This document shows positions 24,302 to 32,156 of a stretch of 36,594 nt of DNA, piece by piece; the stretch's first letter is position 1, and every line of letters starts with the position of its first letter. Source of the DNA: a virus; IMG/VR virus record IMGVR_UViG_3300036785_000510, positions 1 to 36,594 of that record; one strand, written 5' to 3'. Under the pieces are notes generated by a model. It was not told where the DNA came from, did no database searches, and was given only the letters and a program-made list of their open reading frames with translations. The position numbers and the translations under genes were made by a program.

Positions 24302-26186
24302 CTATCTTCCAAGATCTCCATAGCGTTCGCTTATCTTTCCTTCCGCTTTGAACGACGGGCCGTCTGACCACCAAGGAGACGGTCTACACGCATGTTCGAC
24401 GATAATGTCCCTTGCTTCCTCGGCTCTATTGTCAGGCACTATAGTAACATATTCGTCGTGGACAAGCAAGCACGGATTTATCCCATGCTCGCGTTTCAGA
24501 GACAGCATCAAATCCGACAAACGAATCCTAGCCAGTGCTTGGCACAGAAACTCGGTGAGAGCCCCGCCCCAATAGCGGGTGTATCCCTTAGTTAATAAGG
24601 TTTGTGCGCCATCGGAACTTATGCCTTGTTGTCCATCTCCTTTATTCGTTCGTCTCCACATTTTTAATTCGGCATTGGACCACACAAGGTCGAATTTATG
24701 TTCAGTACCATTAGGCATTATAAGAGTAGAATCTTCTATAACTACGGGCAGAATAAAATGTGTATGACGAGTATCTTTATAATAATTGCTAGTCTCCATT
24801 AATTTTAATCTCTTGTCGCAATGCTCCCAAAACTCGACTACCTTATAATGATCGAACCTATATAACTCGATAGCTTTGTCCGTAATTTCTCTATGAAAAT
24901 TATACCCAGCGCCCCTTGCTGTAAAAGCGCATTTGTCTTTTCCTTGGCCATAACCGCATCCCAAAACTATTTTTTTGCTAAAATCGCGCTCGATTTTTTG
25001 GTTTTTCGTAACCTCGTACCCAAACAATTTCGTACCGAACTCGCAATAAATATCTCTCCCCTCGTCCAGTGCTTCTAACTTATCTAGCTGTCCCGATAAG
25101 GCACACAAAATGCGGTACTCGATCTGGGAAAAATCGACCTTGACGATTTTATGGCCGAGCGGCGCCGTAAGGCCCGAGCGAAGAGTGGATTTCTTAGGAA
25201 GATTGGTCATATTCGAAAGATCGCCGCCGCCCCAGCGGCCGGTCACGGCGCGAAAATAGCCGAGGTAGACCGGCATGGAGCCGCGCCGGGCCATACCAGC
25301 CAGCCGGGCCGCGCGAGTCTCTTTGATCGTGCTTTTCACGCTGAGCCGGGCGCGCGCGATCTCGCCCGCCGCATCGTCTCGCGCGGAAAGCTCTTGCATA
25401 TACATATCCGAAGCGGCAAGAGCCGGGATCGGCACGCGAATGCCGTTTTTTCGAGGGGGACCGAGTTTCATCTCGACCGTTTCCCCGGCTTCGCCGAGCA
25501 GGCGAACCATCGTGGCGCTCGATTGCAAATGTGCCTCAGTTATATCTAAATCGGATAGAAGCAGATCTTTTCTTTTTCGTTCTTCGCTAGCTTCTCTTTC
25601 GAATAACTCTACATCTCCTATAAATTTAGGTTCCGTAAACATTCTTACAGTCATATCTACGATACCATACTCTTCTTTCGGGAAATCTTTTTTCAGTATC
25701 TCGTAAAGCTGCATGGTAAGACGGCAATCGTTTAGGCAACCGTCGCACAATTCATTTTGAAGGTTTCGATCCATATCCTTCCAATGTTTTCCTATAAATT
25801 TATTGTATGGAGTTGTCTTTTCTCCTAAATTATATTTTGTACTTAACGCTTCTAAACTAGCTTTTTGCAGAGGGCCATTTACGGCTCTCGACATCGACAT
25901 AGTACATATAATACCGCGAGGTTTTATCCCAAAAATATGATTAAGAATAAAACAATCGAACTGAGCATGATGACAAATGACAACCATATCTGCCCATAAT
26001 TGGTTAGTAACCCACTCACGAATAGACACTCTACCACGAAGTACAAAACTATATTTGTTAGAAACAAAGACACCAAGACACAAAGTTTCAAACCTAGGGT
26101 CACGTATATACTCCTCCGCAGTCATCTTTTTTATCGTATATTCGCTATCGTAATAGCTCTCGAAAATCCAACACCAACTTGATCAT
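24302..26186 (-). CDS. family A DNA polymerase with 3'-5' exonuclease; +1 frameshift at the Exo I motif
   Basis: Polymerase motif A VKVDFSQIEYR, motif B RDFSKKIVLGCGYGQG and motif C LLVHDEYV are intact. Exo II is CHHAQFDCF; Exo III has GCLND where a Tyr is usual. The long open frame starts at ATG 26125 without a ribosome site and lacks Exo I. An upstream ATG (26186) behind AAGGAGGTGC encodes MIKLVLDF and then runs into TAG. Skipping the single C at 26162 (TTT-C-GAG) joins DF to ESYYDSEYTIKK and restores the D-x-E Exo I motif, giving 627 residues. The span given includes the shift. Programmed +1 frameshift, mutation or sequence error are all possible. Confidence 0.85.
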
Positions 26187-26212
26187 TGGTGCACCTCCTT
26201 ACTGGTAGGCCA

Positions 26213-28564
26213 TCAGTACTTGCATTGTTTCCAGTCCTCTTGTTCATCGTCATAGTTAACTCCAAATCTTTTCGACCAAGCGGCTCTGAGAACTTTTAGT
26301 TCCGGGAATTGATAACCTCTTGTGTTTCTATCTATACTTCTACATTTTATAAATCCATATTTTTTTAAAAAAGAAGATAGTTCCATTTTAGTTACATTAT
26401 ATTTTCGTTTAGAAGTACATTCGTTAACTTTATCGGACAGCGTAGCATAATCTACTGTATAAGGCTCCTTATAGTTATTATGCGTTGCCGGTATAGCACC
26501 TTCTTCGATCATCTCGCTAAGCCATTGTTCGAGATCGTTCATAGACGATTGTTTTTGCGACGAGAGAGCAGGATTATTTAGTATCGTAGTCGGGTGCCAA
26601 TCTCCTAAGTTGATACGTTGCAGATCGTACAACATCGCTTCTACGCCGCCGTTTTTTATTTCATGTATTAATGGAGTAAAATAAACTTTGATTTGTTCTT
26701 GTGTAGAATTTGCATTAGAATACTTATTGCATACATCGAATACTGCATATCTACGCGCATCGTAACTAGCTGGCACTACCCATTCTTTATTAGAAGCTAA
26801 AATAAGAGACATTCTATTATCAACTTCAAATGCTCCCCAAAATTTCGGCTCTATCATTATTTTTTTTTCAGTAATTCTACTGTTAAGGATACCTTTAGCT
26901 GCTTTATCGCCTGCATAATAAGCCTCGTCTACATATGCGAATAAACAATTTTGTAGGTGTCCATTAAACTGTCCTATAAAATGCCTTGGATCGGTTATAT
27001 GTAAAGCATGAATACCAAATATCGTTACTAAACATTGCACAAATATACCTTTGCCTACACCTTCTTCACCTCTAAAAACAAGGGCTACTTTGGGTAACTT
27101 TTCCGGGTTTTGAATAACCCAAGAAGCGAATTTAAGAATATACCTGGCATTTTCTTTATCACCATTAGCTAGTATGTATTTTATATGACTTTTCATTAAG
27201 TTCCAATCGCCTTGCCGTGCCTCGACGCCGAATCCCGACCATAAATTAAGTTTGTCGCCCGGTAGAATTTCTCCACCTACAGGATCGAGGTCTACTGCAT
27301 TATATTGTCTTCTCTCTTTTCTTCCAAACCATATTCTTGCAGCTTTAGCAGGTTGTAAAACGTTCTTCGCACCATTGATCCACACGGTTTCGTTTTCGTG
27401 CGCATCGAAGAAGTCTTGTTTCTTTTGCACCTTTAGAATTTTTTGCCTGCCAATCATGTCTAAATATCCTACTGCGCATTTTCCGCCATAATTCTGTATA
27501 ACGAAGAATTTCTTATTATATTTCTCTATTACTTCATCGGTTTTTAATAGCTCGGGAGGTACATCGGGAGGTACATCGAACGCTCCCGTCCAACCATGGC
27601 GGCGTGCGCGGGCTACTAAACTCCCTACCGTGATTTTAGACCCCTTGTACGGTCTGCCGAAGCTGTTCCATGTGTCGTTCTGATCTTCGGCGTCGTATTT
27701 GTGCGAAATAGACGACCAATCGGACCACAGATCGAACGCCGTTTCCCCCCACCCCAATTCGTAAAGAGCCATGCCCGTTTCGAGCCATATCTGTCTGTCG
27801 TCGCGCTCGATCAAAGGGATCGCGTCGAGCGCCGCGCGAAATTTCGCTTCGGCTTCCGGCGAATGTGCCGTAGCGCCGTTTTGACTGCTCTCACGTTTAT
27901 AATTTTTTAACTCCACGACATTATCGGGCATTATATGTTTGAACTTGTTGATATCGTAAGGTCCTCTATTAAAGAAATTATTCGATATGCCAACTTCTTT
28001 AACTTCATTATATTTATAATTATAAGTACCAGGGCAACGAAGAATACGAACGGGATCGGCTATTACGGCAGCATCCCCCGTTGGAATACCAAGATGTTTT
28101 AATGCTAGAGATTTTAAAGCGTCGGCTGTAGGTTCCCATTCTTCTTTCGAGAGAATTTGCGTTAATGGCCACCAACATTGTAACCCATGACCAGAAAATA
28201 CAAGACCGGGGAAGGGGATTTTAATTTCGTTACAGAAACTTGACAATGCTTTAAGGGTTTCTTCTGAGGATGCCCAAGTTTTTTTAGCTCCCCAATCCAA
28301 ATCCATCCTAAACGATTTAATATATCGAACATTATAAGAATTTCTACCATCTTCTACGGTATTAAATGTCGATGTTGCAAAATATGTATCGACATTTTGT
28401 GTGTGGCTCCACATTGTCTCCCATAATTCTTCTACGGAAGAACAATAACCTTCTCCCTTTACGTCTCTAGTTGTTCTTGTTAATTTCCATGTAGCGATAA
28501 AAATACCTTCGGAAGGCAATACGCGCTCTAAAAATTCAATAGCTTTCTCTTTTCGAGTTGGCAT
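26213..28564 (-). CDS. primase-helicase: archaeo-eukaryotic primase, PriCT-type and SF3 helicase domains
   Basis: 783 residues from ATG 28564, chosen for the GGGGGG ribosome site (a longer start at 28594 is possible). The N-terminal primase has FRMDLDWG (metal-binding Asp pair), FSGHGLQCWW (catalytic His) and VRILRCPGTYNYK, as in AEP primases. A PriCT-2-like helical segment follows (IERDDRQIWLETGMALYELG ... ITVGSLVARARRHGW). The C-terminal helicase has Walker A GEEGVGKG, Walker B LFAYVDEA and an Arg-finger region DARRYAVFDV (D5/DUF5906-type SF3). It primes and unwinds DNA for replication. Bases about 27570-27870 are markedly GC-rich. Confidence 0.9.
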   Translation of the reverse strand: MPTRKEKAIEFLERVLPSEGIFIATWKLTRTTRDVKGEGYCSSVEELWETMWSHTQNVDTYFATSTFNTVEDGRNSYNVRYIKSFRMDLDWGAKKTWASSEETLKALSSFCNEIKIPFPGLVFSGHGLQCWWPLTQILSKEEWEPTADALKSLALKHLGIPTGDAAVIADPVRILRCPGTYNYKYNEVKEVGISNNFFNRGPYDINKFKHIMPDNVVELKNYKRESSQNGATAHSPEAEAKFRAALDAIPLIERDDRQIWLETGMALYELGWGETAFDLWSDWSSISHKYDAEDQNDTWNSFGRPYKGSKITVGSLVARARRHGWTGAFDVPPDVPPELLKTDEVIEKYNKKFFVIQNYGGKCAVGYLDMIGRQKILKVQKKQDFFDAHENETVWINGAKNVLQPAKAARIWFGRKERRQYNAVDLDPVGGEILPGDKLNLWSGFGVEARQGDWNLMKSHIKYILANGDKENARYILKFASWVIQNPEKLPKVALVFRGEEGVGKGIFVQCLVTIFGIHALHITDPRHFIGQFNGHLQNCLFAYVDEAYYAGDKAAKGILNSRITEKKIMIEPKFWGAFEVDNRMSLILASNKEWVVPASYDARRYAVFDVCNKYSNANSTQEQIKVYFTPLIHEIKNGGVEAMLYDLQRINLGDWHPTTILNNPALSSQKQSSMNDLEQWLSEMIEEGAIPATHNNYKEPYTVDYATLSDKVNECTSKRKYNVTKMELSSFLKKYGFIKCRSIDRNTRGYQFPELKVLRAAWSKRFGVNYDDEQEDWKQCKY

Positions 28565-28583
28565 ATTATTAGCCCCCCTAATA

Positions 28584-28940
28584 TTAATTAGCATTATCTA
28601 AACGGGCTTTTTCGAAAGCCGCCTTTATTTCTTCAAGATAATTTTTGGATAATTCAGTTTCTTTTAGCGAGTTTTCATCCACTCGTATTTGAGCGGTAAT
28701 TTGTGCCGAAGCTAAAAGACCTTTAATACGTAGTACAGTTCTATAATTCTTATTGTCCTCGGCAGGCAATGGCATATCTAATATTTTTTGCGCCATTGCT
28801 AATGCAGACATTGTATATTTAGCAAATTCTCGACGAAGATGAGAAGGGTCGGCCGGAATTATATCTTGTGCTGTTGGATAACTTGGAAACAAATCTATTA
28901 TTTCGGCCAACTCTTCTAATTCGTTGTTAGAATCTGTCAT
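28584..28940 (-). CDS. hypothetical helical protein
   Basis: 118 residues with AGGGT before the ATG. Acidic N-terminus (NNELEELAEIIDLFPSYPT) followed by long helices (YTMSALAMAQKILDMP, KETELSKNYLEEIKAAFEKA). No motif recognised. It ends 19 bases before the primase start, so it is the preceding gene of the same operon and could be a loader or accessory factor, unproven. Confidence 0.6.
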   Translation of the reverse strand: MTDSNNELEELAEIIDLFPSYPTAQDIIPADPSHLRREFAKYTMSALAMAQKILDMPLPAEDNKNYRTVLRIKGLLASAQITAQIRVDENSLKETELSKNYLEEIKAAFEKARLDNAN

Positions 28941-28957
28941 GGTTCGACCCTAAAAAT

Positions 28958-29197
28958 TCATGATTCTCGATCTATCACTATTCTAGCTTCTCGCCATACG
29001 ATTAAATCGCTTTTATCGTAAAAAATCCTGCCATAAGGATAAAAATAATGTTTAGGTCCTACACCAGCACGTCGATATCTGGCCATAGTAATAGGGTGCA
29101 CACCCAAAAAGCGAGCCGCTTCAGACTCGCTCATAAGGGTTTTTTTCTCGTTGTCTTCTATTTTCTCGTTGTCTTCTATTGTACTAAATTCGCTCAT
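28958..29197 (-). CDS. excisionase/MerR-type HTH protein
   Basis: 79 residues from the second ATG (29197), which suits the AAAGGA site. The segment LMSESEAARFLGVHPITMAR followed by YRRAGVGPKHYFYPYGRIFY has the winged HTH_17/excisionase pattern. The N-terminus contains a near-exact duplication IEDNEK-IEDNEK, visible as an 18-base direct repeat. As the second gene after the main early promoter it is probably an early regulator. Confidence 0.7.
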   Translation of the reverse strand: MSEFSTIEDNEKIEDNEKKTLMSESEAARFLGVHPITMARYRRAGVGPKHYFYPYGRIFYDKSDLIVWREARIVIDRES

Positions 29198-29217
29198 CAT
29201 TGTCTTTCCTTTGTGAG

Positions 29218-29349
29218 CTATGATCGTTTTCCTCTAACCATCCATAAGTAACCATGAAACCCGCAACGAACGCACACAAATCTATTTTTGCTGTACGTTT
29301 CTAAAACTACTTCGTGTGCTTTAGAGATAACTGTGGCGGGAATTTCCAT
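29218..29349 (-). CDS. 43-residue zinc-knuckle-like protein, first gene of the replication operon
   Basis: ATG 29349 preceded by CGAGAG. The product contains VCVRCGFHGYLW, one Cys-x2-Cys pair plus His, compatible with half a zinc ribbon. The -10 box of the upstream promoter lies only 8 bases before the ATG, so the mRNA may be nearly leaderless. Confidence is limited by size. Confidence 0.5.
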   Translation of the reverse strand: MEIPATVISKAHEVVLETYSKNRFVCVRCGFHGYLWMVRGKRS

Positions 29350-29357
29350 TAGCTCTC

Positions 29358-29386
29358 GATATAGCACGCTCGTTTCGAAAAGTCAA
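29358..29386 (-). promoter_or_regulatory. main leftward promoter of the replication operon
   Basis: Minus strand TTGACT (29386-29381), 17-bp spacer, TATATC (29363-29358). It precedes an uninterrupted chain of about 20 leftward genes ending near 18455. The predicted start site falls at or just before the first ATG. Confidence 0.6.
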
Positions 29387-29422
29387 GAATAATTCGAAGT
29401 TGTCCACCGCAAAAAATGTGGT

Positions 29423-29452
29423 TTGACATTTTGCGTCACTTTCCTGTACCAT
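29423..29452 (+). promoter_or_regulatory. candidate rightward promoter of the lysis module
   Basis: TTGACA (29423-29428) with an 18-bp spacer and TACCAT (29447-29452), about 200 bases upstream of the lysozyme start. It is divergent to the leftward operon promoter and overlaps the relic HNH gene. Only sequence match supports it. Confidence 0.4.
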
Positions 29453-29476
29453 CGGCGGGGAAAAGGCTCGGCGGGC

Positions 29477-29676
29477 AAGAGCGGTCCAGGTTTTGCCTTG
29501 CCTGAGACGGTACACGGTTTTGACGCTCACACCATGTTCGACGGCGTCCGGATTCTCCCATAGCCGTAATTTGCCGGCGCTCCGTTCCGGCCCCGGCACT
29601 CGTCATCGTTGCGCTTGTCGATCTTCGCCCAAAAGCGCGCAAGGAAACTGTCGGTGAAGATGAGTCCGGCAGGCAT
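29477..29676 (-). pseudogene. relic HNH endonuclease, antisense to the lysozyme start
   Basis: One frame (29676-29527) encodes LARFWAKIDKRNDDEC and NYGYGRIR, the typical N-terminus of phage HNH enzymes (FWAKVDK..DECW.W.G....GYG) with the Trp-containing part lost. A second frame (about 29536-29477) encodes HGVSVKTVYRLRQGKTW, the typical C-terminal HTH of the same class. The HNH core between them is missing and the frames disagree, so the gene has decayed by deletion and frameshift. Its 5' end overlaps the lysozyme coding sequence on the other strand. Confidence 0.6.
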
Positions 29677-30094
29677 CGAACGCCTGAAACGGGAGGAAGG
29701 GTCCCGGTTGACAGCCTATCGGGATAGCGTCGGCGTGCTTACGGTAGGAGTAGGCCACACGTCAAGCGCCGGTCCTCCCAAAGTTGTCGCGGGTATGACG
29801 ATCACCAAGGAACAAGAACACGAAATTTTAGAGCGCGACCTCGCCCATTTCGAAAAAGCTGTGAGCAACGCAGTAAAGGTGCCGATCTCTCAAGCCCAGT
29901 TCGACGCGTTAACGAGTTTGTGTTTCAATATCGGCGCCGGCGCCTTCAAAAAATCGACCGTCGTGAAACGCCTCAACAAAGGAGGTCATCTAAGCGCGGC
30001 GGAAGCAATGCTATTCTGGAACAAACCGCCCGAAATCATGAATCGGCGAAAACGCGAATACGCTCTTTTTAAATCCGGAATTGAAGAGGCTTAA
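29654..30094 (+). CDS. phage lysozyme, GH24 (T4-type) endolysin
   Basis: 146 residues from GTG 29654, chosen because AAGGA at 29641-29645 is spaced 8 bases away; ATG 29660 is the alternative. The catalytic triad spacing matches T4 lysozyme: Glu15 in KREEG, Asp24 in YRDS and Thr30 in VGVLTVGVGHT. The QFDALTSLCFNIGAGAF segment and C-terminal WNK are family-typical. It hydrolyses the murein beta-1,4 bond at the end of infection. No signal peptide, so release depends on the holin encoded next. Confidence 0.9.
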   Translation: MKMSPAGIERLKREEGSRLTAYRDSVGVLTVGVGHTSSAGPPKVVAGMTITKEQEHEILERDLAHFEKAVSNAVKVPISQAQFDALTSLCFNIGAGAFKKSTVVKRLNKGGHLSAAEAMLFWNKPPEIMNRRKREYALFKSGIEEA

Positions 30095-30103
30095 CGGCTA
30101 GGT

Positions 30104-30406
30104 GTGGACGCGATCAAGACTCTCGAAACTCTCCCGTCGAGCGGCCCCGTGTCGCTCGTCGCGCTTTTGCTCGCGGTAGGCTTTCTCGTTTTGCTGGCGT
30201 ATCAGGCGTTTCGCCAAGGAACCTCGTTTCGAGTTCCTACTAGCGATTTCTTAGCGTTTTTCGTTGTGGCTGCATTTGCAGGAACAATAGCTTATATGTT
30301 CGTAGGCAATAAACCCAATGAAGGCGTCGATATTATGATAGGTGCTCTAATCGCAGCATTTTCTGCTATTGTTGCCGTGTATTTTAAGAATAAAGGAGAA
30401 GGATAA
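30104..30406 (+). CDS. holin, three transmembrane segments
   Basis: 100 residues, GTG start. Hydrophobic segments at about 16-34 (VSLVALLLAVGFLVLLAY), 48-66 (FLAFFVVAAFAGTIAYMFV) and 77-93 (IMIGALIAAFSAIVAVYF) with a short charged C-terminus (KNKGEG) fit a class I holin. It directly follows the lysozyme and should form the membrane lesion that releases it. No dual start motif is clear. Confidence 0.75.
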   Translation: MDAIKTLETLPSSGPVSLVALLLAVGFLVLLAYQAFRQGTSFRVPTSDFLAFFVVAAFAGTIAYMFVGNKPNEGVDIMIGALIAAFSAIVAVYFKNKGEG

Positions 30407-30408
30407 TT

Positions 30409-30447
30409 ATGGCTATTGACATCGAACGGAAATATGTCAATAACTGA
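30409..30447 (+). CDS. 12-residue mini-ORF
   Basis: ATG follows the holin stop by two bases and a good AAGGAGAAGG site. It encodes only MAIDIERKYVNN before TGA. It may be a remnant, a translational spacer, or a truncated gene. Confidence 0.25.
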   Translation: MAIDIERKYVNN

Positions 30448-30495
30448 ACGCTCGTGCGCGCTTCGCGCCGATTCCCCCTGACGAAGGAGCAATTT

Positions 30496-31005
30496 ATGGC
30501 AGGCCGTCCGGTCGTTATTGTAGGCGAAATGTACGATCCGAGCCTAAGCATCGGCGGCGGCCCGGTCTATCCGCCCGGCGGGAGCGGCGGCGAGCACCCC
30601 GCGCACCCGATTGCCCCCGGCGGTCCGCCGCCCGGCGTTTGGGTGCCGACTTTCCCGACAAATCCGATCGTGATCCCGCCCGGCTTTATCGATGGCGTCC
30701 ACCCCGCACACCCGATCGTGATCCCGCCGCCGCCAACACCGGGGCACCCTGCGCATCCCATCGTTATACCGCCGGAAATCTGGCCCCCGGACGCGAGGCC
30801 CGAGCATCCGATCGTGATCCCGCCGCCGCCGACCGTGTACCCGCCGCTCCCGACGCATCCGATCGTGATCCCCGACCCGCCGGCACCGCCGCAAGTGCTC
30901 GAAAACTGGAATGTGGTGTGCTACTGGACGGAAGAAGGCGGCTGGGCAATGGCCGTTGTTCCAAGCGAAAGCCACCCCGGCGTGCCGACACCCGCGCACC
31001 CCTAA
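30496..31005 (+). CDS. proline-rich HPIVIPP-repeat protein of the lysis module
   Basis: 169 residues from ATG 30496 with AAGGAG upstream. Residues about 30-140 contain at least five variants of (H/N)P(A/I)xxIPP, e.g. HPAHPIVIPPPP, EHPIVIPPPP, THPIVIPDPP, followed by a folded tail (VLENWNVVCYWTEEGGWAMA). It is GC-rich. Similar Pro-rich proteins accompany lysozyme-holin pairs in some alphaproteobacterial phages, from memory. It may form extended polyproline helices spanning the periplasm, a spanin-like idea without proof. Long antisense frames here are shadows. Confidence 0.7.
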   Translation: MAGRPVVIVGEMYDPSLSIGGGPVYPPGGSGGEHPAHPIAPGGPPPGVWVPTFPTNPIVIPPGFIDGVHPAHPIVIPPPPTPGHPAHPIVIPPEIWPPDARPEHPIVIPPPPTVYPPLPTHPIVIPDPPAPPQVLENWNVVCYWTEEGGWAMAVVPSESHPGVPTPAHP

Positions 31006-31290
31006 GCGAGCGCGCTCCAAGCCTAGCTATGCTAAGATTTGCGCCGATTTTCCGGAACTCGGCTTCCCGCCTCTTTCGCAAGCTTTGTCGATCGTTCGCG
31101 ACCCTATGCTCGACCGCGTCAAATGCTTTTTGCTTTCCGAGTGTCCGAATCAGCCGGTGTGCGATCCTTATCGTGCCGTTTTGAGCGTATTCGCTTCCGC
31201 GGAACTTTCGTTTCCGGTACACTACGCGGGTCATGGTGCCGGAGTCCGAGCCGCCGGTAGGTAACCGACACAAGCACGCAAGCAGCTCTC

Positions 31291-31854
31291 TTAACTATTT
31301 TCATCGGTAACTTGAACCTTGATCCCGTACTTTTTCGCATCATCGGCATTGAGCCATTGTATGGATTGCGGGCTAGGCGTAGTCATATAGACGATTGCGG
31401 ACCATCGAAACCCGAGGTCTTCGAGATAAGCCCCAAGGACGGCGTTGCCTTCGCTCGATACTGCGCCGTCGCCGTGCGAAACGGCATGGAATCCCACATA
31501 GCTGTTTTTCGACAAGGCTCGCGGGTGCCCTGCGAGCCAGGCATAAGCGCAAGAGCTGCTGCACTCGTCGCCGGAAAGGACGCCAGTTGCGAAGTTGCGA
31601 TCTCGAATGGTGTCGCCGATCAGGAGTCCCGCGCGCAGCGAACCGCCAGGCGACGAGAAAAAAACCATTCCCCAGCCCGGCGCAATCGTTTCGGCAATTT
31701 TCTTGAAGGTTTCATCGTCGCCTGCCTCCAAAGTTCCGGAGACGAAAATGCGGTCGTCGGTAGTCTTGGTGCCCGGCTTCATATCGAACGTCGCCGCGTG
31801 CGCCGTCGATGCGGCCAACATGGCGGCAAGGACGGGAAAATACTTTTTGGTCAT
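31291..31854 (-). CDS. periplasmic ClpP-like serine protease-fold protein (COG3904 type)
   Basis: 187 residues from ATG 31854 (AAAGGA upstream), which starts a clear signal peptide: MTKKYFPVLAAMLAASTAHA with AxA cleavage. The mature part has the ClpP/crotonase-like elements: IFVSGTLEAGD, SSPGGSLRAGLLIGDTIR (oxyanion Gly pair), ECSSSCAYAWLAG with probable nucleophile Ser100, and NSYVGFHAVS with His123. The acid residue is not certain. The family is a bacterial periplasmic protein of unknown role. In a phage it might act on envelope proteins or block superinfection. It is last in the element-rich operon. Confidence 0.75.
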   Translation of the reverse strand: MTKKYFPVLAAMLAASTAHAATFDMKPGTKTTDDRIFVSGTLEAGDDETFKKIAETIAPGWGMVFFSSPGGSLRAGLLIGDTIRDRNFATGVLSGDECSSSCAYAWLAGHPRALSKNSYVGFHAVSHGDGAVSSEGNAVLGAYLEDLGFRWSAIVYMTTPSPQSIQWLNADDAKKYGIKVQVTDENS

Positions 31855-31887
31855 TTTACAAATATCCTTTAATAGTCTCCTTGCAAT

Positions 31888-31938
31888 GAAGCCTTTGCGC
31901 TTCGCGACGGGGCACGAATGCCCCGCTCCGAAACTCAA
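31888..31938 (-). repeat. two-hairpin intergenic element, copy 1 of 5
   Basis: Read on the minus strand: TGAGTTTCG, hairpin A (GCGGGGCA-TTCG-TGCCCCGT), then hairpin B (GAAGC-GCAAAG-GCTTC). Its TGA is the stop codon of the 49-residue membrane protein. It precedes the ClpP-like gene by 33 bases. Confidence 0.8.
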
Positions 31939-32084
31939 CTTAGGGCAACCATAACCGCAACTACAGTATAGAAGATGATAATATACGCTGCAATCGCTAT
32001 AACTGGTTTTTTCACTTCCTTCCACCCTACATTCTTAGGCATACCGTCTTCGCCCATAGGCGGCATAATCATCGGTATTATCAC
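31935..32084 (-). CDS. 49-residue single-span membrane protein
   Basis: GTG 32084 with AGGAG seven bases upstream; the longer frame upstream is rejected because it would run through element 2. N-terminus has Met/Pro-rich IIPMIMPPMGEDGMP, then a Lys-rich section (WKEVKKP) and a C-terminal transmembrane helix (VIAIAAYIIIFYTVVAVMVA). Topology likely N-in. It could be a membrane effector or a second lysis-type protein. Stop codon lies in element 1. Confidence 0.65.
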   Translation of the reverse strand: MIIPMIMPPMGEDGMPKNVGWKEVKKPVIAIAAYIIIFYTVVAVMVALS

Positions 32085-32101
32085 TTTATTTCTCCTCGTT
32101 A

Positions 32102-32156
32102 GAAACCCGTTAATGGGTTTCGTGACGGAGCGCGAACGCTCCGCTTCGAAACTCAA
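32102..32156 (-). repeat. two-hairpin intergenic element, copy 2 of 5
   Basis: Minus strand: TGAGTTTCG, hairpin A (GCGGAGCG-TTCG-CGCTCCG), hairpin B (GAAACCC-ATTAAC-GGGTTTC). Both arms of hairpin B differ from copies 3 and 5 while keeping pairing. Its TGA is the stop of gene 32153-32380. Confidence 0.8.

Noticed and set aside
26125-26127. ATG 26125 as the polymerase start
   Set aside because: No ribosome site and it drops Exo I; the upstream ATG 26186 with AAGGAGGTGC is the translation start, so the frameshift explanation is preferred. It could still be an internal start.
31006-31290. Frames on both strands between the lysis and element operons
   Set aside because: A rightward frame and a leftward frame both look moderately protein-like but neither has a start with a ribosome site. 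No T-run terminator was seen where the two operons converge. Left unresolved.
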